A DNA stretch of 6,078 bases from an uncultured Catenibacterium sp. (GTDB taxonomy: Bacteria > Bacillota_I > Bacilli_A > Erysipelotrichales > Coprobacillaceae), in contig NZ_CAAFOM010000272.1 in the NCBI RefSeq assembly GCF_900764565.1, positions 1 through 6,078 of the forward strand, written 5' to 3'. Shown in pieces: positions 1-5,245 of the stretch. Within the stretch, counting starts at the first letter, position 1. Every line of letters begins with the position of its first letter. The position numbers and the translations under genes were made by a program. The notes under the pieces were generated by a model. It saw only the letters and a program-made list of their open reading frames with translations, had not been told where the DNA came from and made no database searches.

Positions 1-21
1 AGACGTGTGCTCTTCCGATCT
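1..21 (+). other. Residual Illumina TruSeq adapter sequence (artefact)
   Basis: The first 21 bases match the 3' end of the TruSeq read-2 adapter, including its terminal GCTCTTCCGATCT. The bases right after it (from 22) continue in frame as good CTP synthase sequence, so the junction lies between 21 and 22. This is library-derived DNA left on a contig end, not genome. A GTG at 7-9 inside it produces a false start for the downstream reading frame. Confidence 0.96.
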
Positions 22-426
22 GATGTCAACTCATTAGAATTCGATAAGAATTGTATGACTCCATTAATTTCATTAATGCACGATCAGTCTTTAGAAAACA
101 TGGGTGGTACTCAGAGACTTGGTAACTACACTTGTGAATTAAAAGAAGGTACAATTGCGCATAAGTTATATGGAAAGGATCTCATCCAGGAAAGACATAG
201 ACATAGATATGAATTCAATAATACATATCGTCAGATGTTAGAAGATGCAGGACTTGTTATCTCTGGACGTAATCCAAAGAGAGATTTAGTAGAAATCGTT
301 GAAGTTCCTAACCATCCATATTTCGTTGCATGTCAGTTCCATCCAGAATTCAATTCTAGACCAAATAGAGCTCATCCTCTATTCCAGGGACTTGTAAATG
401 CAGCACATAAAAAGAAATACAATTAA
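22..426 (+). CDS. pyrG: CTP synthase, C-terminal part of the glutamine amidotransferase domain (5'-truncated)
   Basis: CTP synthase makes CTP from UTP, ATP and glutamine in the cytoplasm, the last step of pyrimidine nucleotide synthesis. Only the last 134 residues of a protein usually about 535 long are present. The remainder lies beyond the contig edge, so no start codon is visible. Recognisable blocks, in order, are GGTQRLGNYTCEL, ERHRHRYEFNN, LVEIVEVPNHPYFVACQFHPEF and RPNRAHPLFQGLVNAA. The QFHPEF block carries the His and Glu of the class I amidotransferase Cys-His-Glu triad. The nucleophile Cys would lie upstream, out of view. The five codons at 7-21 come from adapter and must not be translated as part of the protein. 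The gene ends in TAA just before a hairpin terminator, so it is probably the last gene of its transcript. Confidence 0.95.
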   Translation, partial: DVNSLEFDKNCMTPLISLMHDQSLENMGGTQRLGNYTCELKEGTIAHKLYGKDLIQERHRHRYEFNNTYRQMLEDAGLVISGRNPKRDLVEIVEVPNHPYFVACQFHPEFNSRPNRAHPLFQGLVNAAHKKKYN

Positions 427-432
427 TACATT

Positions 433-463
433 GGCATGAGGTTACCCTCATGCCTTTTGTGTT
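433..463 (+). terminator. Rho-independent terminator after pyrG
   Basis: A 9-bp perfect stem (433-441 GGCATGAGG with 446-454 CCTCATGCC) closes on a TTAC loop. It is followed by TTTTGTGTT. The T-tract is interrupted, but the hairpin is GC-rich for this genome and starts 7 bases after the stop codon. Confidence 0.85.
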
Positions 464-468
464 ACAAT
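460..468 (+). promoter_or_regulatory. Probable extended -10 promoter for ispF
   Basis: TGTTACAAT at 460-468 fits an extended -10 element (TGn followed by TACAAT). No convincing -35 box lies at the right distance, because that region is the preceding terminator stem. Transcription would start near 475, giving a leader of only about 14 nt that contains the GGAGG site. Called from the sequence pattern alone. Confidence 0.45.
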
Positions 469-488
469 AAAAGCATGGAGGTATGGTT

Positions 489-962
489 ATGCGTATAGGA
501 CAGTCAATAGATATTCATCAGTTGGTAGAAGGAAGAAAACTTATTCTAGGTGGTGTAGAAATTCCTTATGAAAAAGGGTTAAAGGGGCATAGTGATGCAG
601 ATGTTCTTCTACATGCGATTATTGAATCAATCATTGGGGCATTAGGTGAAGGGGATATTGGTAAACATTTTCCTGATACAGATGATCGCTACAAAGGTAT
701 TTCTTCAATGATCTTGTTAGAAGAAACATATAAGCTGATGAATGAAAAAGGTTATAAGATTGGTAATGTGGATGCGATTATTATGACAGAACAGCCAAAG
801 ATGGCACCTCATATACCTACAATGAGACATAATATTGCGAAAGCACTTCATTGTGATGTGACACAGATTAATGTGAAAGCCACTCGTGGTGAAAAGCTTG
901 GTTTTGTAGGAAGAGGAGAAGGAATCGTTTCTCAGGCAGTCTGCTTACTTGAAAATGTGTAA
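489..962 (+). CDS. ispF: 2-C-methyl-D-erythritol 2,4-cyclodiphosphate synthase
   Basis: IspF converts CDP-methylerythritol 2-phosphate to methylerythritol 2,4-cyclodiphosphate plus CMP in the MEP isoprenoid pathway. It is a small cytoplasmic homotrimer using Zn. The product is 157 residues, normal for the family. With this start the metal ligands fall at D8, H10 and H42, the same numbers as in the E. coli enzyme. The GHSDADVLLHA block spans 33-43, and the C-terminal KATRGEKLGFVGRGEG block that shapes the CDP site is intact. I chose ATG 489 over the in-frame ATG at 483. GGAGG (477-481) lies 7 nt from 489 but only 1 nt from 483, and the family begins MRIG. The gene stands alone between two terminators. 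No other MEP-pathway gene is in view. Confidence 0.96.
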   Translation: MRIGQSIDIHQLVEGRKLILGGVEIPYEKGLKGHSDADVLLHAIIESIIGALGEGDIGKHFPDTDDRYKGISSMILLEETYKLMNEKGYKIGNVDAIIMTEQPKMAPHIPTMRHNIAKALHCDVTQINVKATRGEKLGFVGRGEGIVSQAVCLLENV

Positions 963-982
963 TAGTTATGTATTTTTTAAAC

Positions 983-1010
983 AAGGTGATGTTTCGCATC
1001 ATCTTTTTTG
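983..1010 (+). terminator. Rho-independent terminator after ispF
   Basis: The stem 985-991 (GGTGATG) pairs with 997-1003 (CATCATC), with one G-T wobble and a TTTCG loop. Two flanking A-T pairs extend it, and a run of six T follows at 1004-1009. The hairpin begins about 20 bases after the ispF stop. Confidence 0.87.
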
Positions 1011-1037
1011 TCATTCAGATATCTTTTATAGTATAAT
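1008..1037 (+). promoter_or_regulatory. Sigma-A-type promoter of the five-gene operon
   Basis: TTGTCA at 1008-1013 (5 of 6 to the -35 consensus) and a perfect TATAAT at 1032-1037 are separated by 18 bp. The -35 box overlaps the T-tract of the ispF terminator, so the two transcription units abut with no spare sequence. The expected transcription start near 1044 leaves a leader of about 18 nt before the start codon chosen at 1062. Confidence 0.72.
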
Positions 1038-1061
1038 GGAGGAACGAAAGAGGTGATATTA

Positions 1062-1856
1062 GTGAAATGGAGGAATAAATTGATTACTGTCATTTTACTA
1101 TTATTTATTTTCCTTGAATCATTTTCTATATATAAGATTGCGACTATGGCAACTTTTGAATTAAAACAGACAGTATTTACTTATGAATTAGGACAGGAAG
1201 TATCACAGAATATTGATGATTACGTTATCTGTCCAGATAGAATAAAAAAATCACTTACTTTAAACTTGAAACGTGTCAACTTAAATAAAGTAGGTAACTA
1301 TAATGCAAGTATTGAATATGCAGGACGTGACTATGATTTTAAGATTAAGATTGTAGATACAAAAAAACCAACAGTAAAACTTAAAAAGCTTGTTTATTAT
1401 GTAAATCCTAATCAGCCACTCTATGCAAAAAATACAGTAGCTGAAGTCAATGATGCCTCTTTAACACAAGTCTATTTCTTAAAGAAAGAAAATAGTGAAG
1501 AACTTGTAAAAGAGAAATCATATGAAAAGGTAGGGACATATATTGAACGTGTTGTTGTAAGAGATGAACAAGGTAATACATCTTTTCCAATGCGTATTAA
1601 AGTGATTGTTGCGACTGATTTGGTTCTACCTGTAATCAAGGGGGCAGAAGATAAAGTGATTCGTATCGGTGATGCTTTTAATGCAAGAGAAGGTGTTACT
1701 GCATATGATAATGAAGATGGTGACCTAACAAATAAGATTGTTGTCACAGGTAAAGTACAGACAAATGAGGTAGGGCGTTATACCCTAACATATACAGTCA
1801 CAGATAGTTCTAAGAATATGGCAAAAGTTACAAGAGTAGTGGAGGTTATTGAATGA
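1062..1856 (+). CDS. Membrane-anchored or secreted protein with Ig-like repeats (DUF5011-type)
   Basis: Start: GTG 1062 sits 8 nt after the GAGG of an AGAGGTGAT site. The in-frame GTG at 1053 lies inside that site, and its possible GGAGG (1038-1042) falls upstream of the predicted transcription start. The 264-residue product begins MKWRNK, then a hydrophobic stretch at about 7-23 that could be a signal peptide or an N-in membrane anchor. There is no lipobox, and a signal peptidase site after ATMA (27-30) is only marginal. The rest looks like three Ig-like beta domains, about 37-99, 100-185 and 186-263. The last resembles the DUF5011 / Cry22-like family (DAFNAREGVTAYDNEDGDLT, then YTLTYTVTDSS). 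A VGxY motif recurs at 77-80, 157-160 and 237-240, exactly 80 residues apart. No LPXTG anchor or catalytic domain is seen. The stop overlaps the rhomboid start (ATGA). Its role is unknown, perhaps adhesion or a scaffold at the cell surface. Confidence 0.82.
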   Translation: MKWRNKLITVILLLFIFLESFSIYKIATMATFELKQTVFTYELGQEVSQNIDDYVICPDRIKKSLTLNLKRVNLNKVGNYNASIEYAGRDYDFKIKIVDTKKPTVKLKKLVYYVNPNQPLYAKNTVAEVNDASLTQVYFLKKENSEELVKEKSYEKVGTYIERVVVRDEQGNTSFPMRIKVIVATDLVLPVIKGAEDKVIRIGDAFNAREGVTAYDNEDGDLTNKIVVTGKVQTNEVGRYTLTYTVTDSSKNMAKVTRVVEVIE

Positions 1857-2422
1857 TCACATATATCATTATGGCGATATGTATAGCAGTTTTTGTTTAT
1901 ATTAATTATTTTTCTAAGGATAATAAAACATCAGAAGCCATGCATTTAGGTGCTTTATATACACCTTATGTAAAAAATAGAGGGGAATACTGGAGATTTA
2001 TTACATCTGCTTTTATTCATACAGAATTTCTTCATTTATTTATGAATATGTACTGTATCTTCTATTTAGGACGTTTATTTGAAACAATACTTGGACCAGT
2101 ACGTTATTTAATACTTGTCTTAGTATCTATTGTGATGAGTTCATTGGCTACTTATTACTATTCTTTTAGAGATTCTAATGTGGATAACTCTATCACAATT
2201 GGTGCCAGTGGTTTATTTTATGGCTTCTTAGGGGCTATGATTGGTTTAGGTTTATTTAAAGGTGGTGCTTTCTTTGAATTATTAAGAAGCTATATACCTT
2301 GTATTGCGATTAACCTAGCCTTTACTCTTATGAATTCTCGTATTTCTAAGACAGGACATGTAGGTGGATTAGTCGGTGGATACTTGACTATGTATATTAT
2401 GTATCTCTTAAAAGTGATATGA
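1853..2422 (+). CDS. Rhomboid family intramembrane serine protease
   Basis: Rhomboids cut membrane-protein substrates within or next to a transmembrane helix using a Ser-His dyad. The 189-residue product shows about six hydrophobic segments (roughly 3-20, 50-75, 83-103, 115-135, 146-160 and 168-187), the basic six-helix rhomboid core. Signature residues are present: HLFMN (H61, N65; compare HxxxN of GlpG), the catalytic Ser in GASG (S119) and the catalytic His in TGHVGG (H169). An active protease is therefore expected. GGAGG at 1841-1845 lies 7 nt before ATG 1853, and that ATG overlaps the preceding stop by 4 nt (ATGA), suggesting coupled translation. The neighbouring Ig-like membrane protein is a conceivable partner or substrate. 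That is inference only, since its likely topology (N-in, C-out) is not the classical one for rhomboid substrates. Confidence 0.92.
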   Translation: MITYIIMAICIAVFVYINYFSKDNKTSEAMHLGALYTPYVKNRGEYWRFITSAFIHTEFLHLFMNMYCIFYLGRLFETILGPVRYLILVLVSIVMSSLATYYYSFRDSNVDNSITIGASGLFYGFLGAMIGLGLFKGGAFFELLRSYIPCIAINLAFTLMNSRISKTGHVGGLVGGYLTMYIMYLLKVI

Positions 2423-2847
2423 GAATATTAATTGATGGAGATGCAACGCCAGATATTGAAAAAATCGCTTTTTTGTGTGATAAATATGATATAAAGATGA
2501 TAGTGTATTGTGATATGAATCATTTCTTTGATTATGAATCAGTTATTATATGTGATCAGGGGAATGATAGTGTGGATTATGCTATCTTAAGAGATGTGAA
2601 GAAGGATGATCTTGTGATTACACAGGATTATGGTGAAGCAAGTATGCTTCTTACTAAAGGTGCGATTGTTGTTCATCCTTCAGGGTTTATGATTGATTCT
2701 AATAATATAGACTCACTTTTAATGACACGCTATATCAATGGAAAGATGCGTAAGCATCAACACGTCAAAGGACCAAAGAAACGTACACAAGAAACAAGAA
2801 AGAGATTTTTAGAAACAATAGAGGGGATTATAACAGATGAAATATAA
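2419..2847 (+). CDS. YaiI/YqxD family protein (DUF188, PIN-like)
   Basis: The 142-residue product fits the DUF188 family (E. coli YaiI, B. subtilis YqxD), whose members usually have about 150 residues. The biochemical role is not established, but the fold is considered related to PIN-type nucleases, with clustered acidic residues. Visible family blocks are ILIDGDATP (3-11), a GNDSVDYAI segment (48-56), DDLVITQDYGEASMLLTKGA (63-82, with D64 and D70), HPSG (86-89) and the C-terminal GPK..R..TRKRF (118-130). The usual Cys of the N-terminal DADACP motif is Thr here (T10). The start overlaps the rhomboid stop by 4 nt (ATGA). No good Shine-Dalgarno site precedes it (only AAAAGTGAT directly adjacent), so translation probably depends on coupling to the rhomboid. 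The start is supported by the MRILID N-terminus. Confidence 0.9.
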   Translation: MRILIDGDATPDIEKIAFLCDKYDIKMIVYCDMNHFFDYESVIICDQGNDSVDYAILRDVKKDDLVITQDYGEASMLLTKGAIVVHPSGFMIDSNNIDSLLMTRYINGKMRKHQHVKGPKKRTQETRKRFLETIEGIITDEI

Positions 2848-3655
2848 GTTAATTGCATTAGATTTAGATGGTACATTAAAGAATTCAGAAAATAAAATTA
2901 CTGATGAAACACGTGAAACACTTATTAAAGCACAGCAGTTAGGTGCTACAGTTGTACTTGCATCAGGTAGACCAACACCTGGTTTAAGACATGAAGCAGC
3001 TGCACTTGAATTAGAAAAGTATGAAGGTTACTTATTATCATTCAATGGTGCTAAGGTGATGGATGCGAAAACAAGACAGACTATGTTTGAACAGCGTTTG
3101 ACTGTTGAACAGGCTAAAAAAGCATATGATGAAGCAAAGAAGCATGATCTTGCGATTATGACATATTATGATGATGCTGTTTATACTGAAGATGTAGATG
3201 ATCAGTATGTGAATATTGAAGGACGTATTAACGATATTGAAATTAAAAAGACTGAATCTTTTAAATCAATTTTAAGAGATCCTATTAATAAAGTATTATG
3301 TACAGGTGATCCTGAACATGTCGCTTCTGTATTAGAAGACTATAAGAGTGCATTCCCAGGTTTAAGTATTTACCGTTCTGCACCATTCTTTATTGAAGTC
3401 ATGGCACCAAATATTGATAAAGCGGCTTCTTTAGATAAGTTAGTCAAGATGCTTAACCTTACAAAAGAAGAAGTGATTGCCTTTGGTGATGGATTCAATG
3501 ACTTATCACTCATTGAATATGCAGGCTGTGGTGTCGCTATGGCCAATGCAGTAGATGAAGTCAAAGAAAGAGCCGATGTTGTCACTTTATCTAATGATGA
3601 AGATGGTATTGCCTATATGTTGAAGAAACTAGAGGAGGAATTAAGAGATGAGTGA
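2837..3655 (+). CDS. Cof-type HAD-IIB family phosphatase
   Basis: This is a soluble cytoplasmic phosphohydrolase of the haloacid dehalogenase superfamily, Cof/YidA-like subgroup. Such enzymes typically act on sugar phosphates, nucleotides or cofactor phosphates with Mg. The exact substrate cannot be read from sequence. All four HAD motifs are present in the 272 residues: DLDGT (D9 nucleophile and D11 acid/base), LASGR (S43), K195 in PNIDKAASL, and GDGFND (217-222). The long insert between motifs II and III (about 80-190) is the C2B cap. GAGGGG (2821-2826) lies 10 nt upstream of ATG 2837. The gene overlaps the preceding DUF188 gene by 11 nt in another frame and overlaps the next small gene by 8 nt. 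Confidence 0.95.
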   Translation: MKYKLIALDLDGTLKNSENKITDETRETLIKAQQLGATVVLASGRPTPGLRHEAAALELEKYEGYLLSFNGAKVMDAKTRQTMFEQRLTVEQAKKAYDEAKKHDLAIMTYYDDAVYTEDVDDQYVNIEGRINDIEIKKTESFKSILRDPINKVLCTGDPEHVASVLEDYKSAFPGLSIYRSAPFFIEVMAPNIDKAASLDKLVKMLNLTKEEVIAFGDGFNDLSLIEYAGCGVAMANAVDEVKERADVVTLSNDEDGIAYMLKKLEEELRDE

Positions 3656-3827
3656 AATGCCTAAAGATCCAGTAATGTTACTTAGCTGGTTAAATATGAA
3701 ACTCAGAGACCAATATGAAGATCTTGCAGACTTATGTTATGACTATCATATTCCTATGCAGGACGTCGTAGATAAGATGGAAGCTATTGGTTACCATTAC
3801 ACATACAAATCAAATCAGTTCAAATAA
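3648..3827 (+). CDS. DUF4250 domain-containing small protein
   Basis: This short gene encodes 59 residues, starting MSEMPKDPVMLLSWLNMKLR and ending in YKSNQFK. The PKDPVMLLSxxNxxLRD start, the LxxLC middle (27-30) and the terminal NQF match DUF4250, a family of roughly 60-residue proteins of unknown function found mainly in Bacillota. There is no signal peptide or membrane segment, so it is probably a small cytoplasmic helical protein. A strong AGGAGG (3633-3638) sits 9 nt before the ATG. The start overlaps the HAD stop by 8 nt, making this the last gene of the five-gene operon. Its TAA lies inside the 5' arm of the terminator. It is easily missed by length cut-offs. The family assignment is from recalled motif similarity. 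Confidence 0.88.
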   Translation: MSEMPKDPVMLLSWLNMKLRDQYEDLADLCYDYHIPMQDVVDKMEAIGYHYTYKSNQFK

Positions 3828-3853
3828 GAGTGTATAACCACTCTTATTATTTT
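3823..3853 (+). terminator. Rho-independent terminator ending the five-gene operon
   Basis: A 10-bp perfect stem (3823-3832 AATAAGAGTG with 3839-3848 CACTCTTATT) has a 6-nt loop and is followed by ATTTT. It incorporates the stop codon of the DUF4250 gene. The T-tract is short, so termination may be incomplete. Confidence 0.78.
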
Positions 3854-3883
3854 GCCTAAAATTTGTCTTATTTAGAACCAAAA

Positions 3884-3899
3884 TAACGCGATAACGTTA
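3884..3899 (+). promoter_or_regulatory. Candidate operator upstream of the first threonine ammonia-lyase gene
   Basis: TAACG (3884-3888) and CGTTA (3895-3899) form a 5-bp inverted repeat separated by 6 nt. The right half also contains the 8-bp palindrome TAACGTTA (3892-3899), and ATAACG is repeated directly with an 8-nt period. CpG-containing words stand out in this AT-rich spacer. The shape recalls a repressor site. No regulator can be named, and no clear -35/-10 pair is visible nearby (TATAAA at 3904-3909 is the best -10-like word). The second lyase gene lacks this element. Confidence 0.35.
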
Positions 3900-3930
3900 A
3901 AAATATAAATATATGGAGGAAAAATGAAAA

Positions 3931-5133
3931 ATGTTAGAGCTAAAAGATTTTGAAGAAGCAAAAAAGAGAGTAGACGAAGTGATCATTCCAACACCTTTGA
4001 TCTATAGTCCAGCCTTCTCTAAAGAGTGTAGAAATATGGTTTATATCAAACCAGAAAACTTACAGAGAACGGGCGCATTTAAGATTAGAGGTGCTTATAA
4101 TAAAATCATGAAGATGGATGATGAATCTAAGTCTAGAGGACTTATTGCATCAAGTGCAGGAAACCATGCTCAGGGTGTCGCTTATGCCGCACAGCAGTTA
4201 GGTGTTAAGGCGACAATCGTTATGCCTGCTCATACTCCACTTATTAAAGTAGATGCCACTAAGGCATTAGGTGCTGATGTTGTTCTTCATGGTGAAGTGT
4301 ATGATGATGCATATAATAAGGCAGTCGAATTACAGAAGGAACATGGCTATACATTTGTACATCCATTTGATGATGAAGATGTCATTGAAGGTCAGGGAAC
4401 AATTGCCTTAGAAATCCTCAAAGAATTACCAGATACAGATATTATTCTTGTACCAGTGGGTGGTGGAGGATTGATTTCAGGTATTGCCTGCGCTGCTAAG
4501 AAAATGAATCCAGCAGTGAAGATTATTGGTGTAGAACCAGAAGGTGCTGCCAGTGCCCTTGCTGCGATTAATGAAGACCGTGTTGTTTCATTAAATGAAG
4601 CAGTGACTATTGCGGATGGGACAGCTGTTAAGACAATTGGTAAAACACCTTTTGAATATATTAAACAATATGTAGATGGTATTATCACTGTCAGTGACTA
4701 TGAATTAATGGCTGCATTCTTAGTGCTAGTAGAAAAACATAAGCTTGTAGCTGAAAACTCAGGAATTCTCTCACTAGCGGCATTAAAGAAACTCAATGAA
4801 AAGAACAAGAAGGTTGTCTCTCTTATCTCAGGTGGTAATATTGATGTACTTTCTATCTCTTCTATGATCAATAAGGGATTGATTGAAAGAGGTAGAATCT
4901 TCTCATTCTCATTGCAGTTACCAGATAGTCCAGGTCAGTTAGAGAAAGTCGCTCATATCTTAAATGAATGTAATGCGAACGTTGTGACTGCAGACCATAA
5001 CCAGTTCAAGAACTTCGCAAGATTCTCTGAAGTAGAATTAAGAGTCACTTGTGAAACAAATGGTGAAGCCCATATTGTATCTATTATTGAAACATTTAAA
5101 AAGAATGGATTTGAAATCCAGCGTATCAACTAA
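3931..5133 (+). CDS. ilvA: Threonine ammonia-lyase, medium form with C-terminal ACT domain (copy 1)
   Basis: This PLP enzyme deaminates L-threonine to 2-oxobutanoate and ammonia, feeding isoleucine synthesis or threonine degradation. The catalytic domain covers about 1-320: the PLP lysine K51 in TGAFKIRGA, SSAGNHAQG (74-82), the phosphate-binding tetraglycine GGGG (177-180) and SGGN (300-303). One ACT domain follows at about 325-400 (FSFSLQLPDSPGQLEKVAHI). The total of 400 residues fits the single-ACT medium form rather than the roughly 515-residue biosynthetic IlvA with two ACT-like domains. Whether it acts anabolically or catabolically cannot be told. Start: an in-frame TGA at 3925-3927 excludes anything upstream. 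GGAGG (3915-3919) is 11 nt away, slightly long. An out-of-frame ATG at 3924 begins a 9-codon frame overlapping this start. A close paralogue follows directly. Confidence 0.94.
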   Translation: MLELKDFEEAKKRVDEVIIPTPLIYSPAFSKECRNMVYIKPENLQRTGAFKIRGAYNKIMKMDDESKSRGLIASSAGNHAQGVAYAAQQLGVKATIVMPAHTPLIKVDATKALGADVVLHGEVYDDAYNKAVELQKEHGYTFVHPFDDEDVIEGQGTIALEILKELPDTDIILVPVGGGGLISGIACAAKKMNPAVKIIGVEPEGAASALAAINEDRVVSLNEAVTIADGTAVKTIGKTPFEYIKQYVDGIITVSDYELMAAFLVLVEKHKLVAENSGILSLAALKKLNEKNKKVVSLISGGNIDVLSISSMINKGLIERGRIFSFSLQLPDSPGQLEKVAHILNECNANVVTADHNQFKNFARFSEVELRVTCETNGEAHIVSIIETFKKNGFEIQRIN

Positions 5134-5162
5134 GGAATAGCTTTTTAGCTATTCCTTTTTCT
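5132..5162 (+). terminator. Rho-independent terminator after the first threonine ammonia-lyase gene
   Basis: An 11-bp stem (5132-5142 AAGGAATAGCT with 5147-5157 AGCTATTCCTT) has a TTTT loop and runs into a T-rich tail. It overlaps the TAA stop (5131-5133). It is the strongest terminator in the window and separates transcription of the two lyase copies. Confidence 0.9.
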
Positions 5163-5204
5163 ATTAAATTAAGTAAATATTTAGTTTTAATAGAATAATA
5201 ATGG

Positions 5205-5213
5205 TGCTATAAT
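5205..5213 (+). promoter_or_regulatory. Extended -10 promoter of the second threonine ammonia-lyase gene
   Basis: TGCTATAAT at 5205-5213 is a perfect TATAAT with the TGn extension. The -35 position at 17 bp spacing holds only TTTTAA (5185-5190, 3 of 6). Transcription would begin near 5220, about 25 nt before the gene. The surrounding spacer is very AT-rich and shows no similarity to the spacer in front of copy 1. Confidence 0.65.
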
Positions 5214-5245
5214 GTGAAAAACAGATTTTTGAGAGGGGGATTTAT

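Noticed and set aside
7..426. A complete 139-residue glutamine amidotransferase-like protein starting at GTG 7
   Set aside because: The first five codons are adapter sequence, and the rest is the C-terminus of a much longer CTP synthase.
483..488. ATG 483 as the ispF start
   Set aside because: It lies only 1 nt from GGAGG. ATG 489 has 7 nt spacing and puts the metal ligands at D8, H10 and H42 as in the family.
1053..1061. GTG 1053 as the start of the Ig-like protein gene
   Set aside because: It sits inside the AGAGGTGAT site that serves GTG 1062. Its own upstream GGAGG would lie before the predicted transcription start.
1472..1747. Minus-strand reading frame inside the Ig-like gene
   Set aside because: It is low-complexity, Ser/Thr-rich, lies antisense to a supported gene and has no family resemblance.
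3370..3585. Minus-strand reading frame inside the HAD phosphatase gene
   Set aside because: It is an antisense shadow of the conserved HAD C-terminal half.
4392..4688. Minus-strand reading frame, repeated in similar form at 5707-6003
   Set aside because: Both are antisense shadows of the two lyase genes. Their similarity follows from the duplication, and they have no ribosome binding site or recognisable domain.
5132..5245. Riboswitch or attenuator leader between the lyase genes
   Set aside because: The only strong hairpin is the terminator of copy 1. The predicted leader of copy 2 is about 25 nt, too short for a riboswitch, and has no run of Ile or Thr codons.
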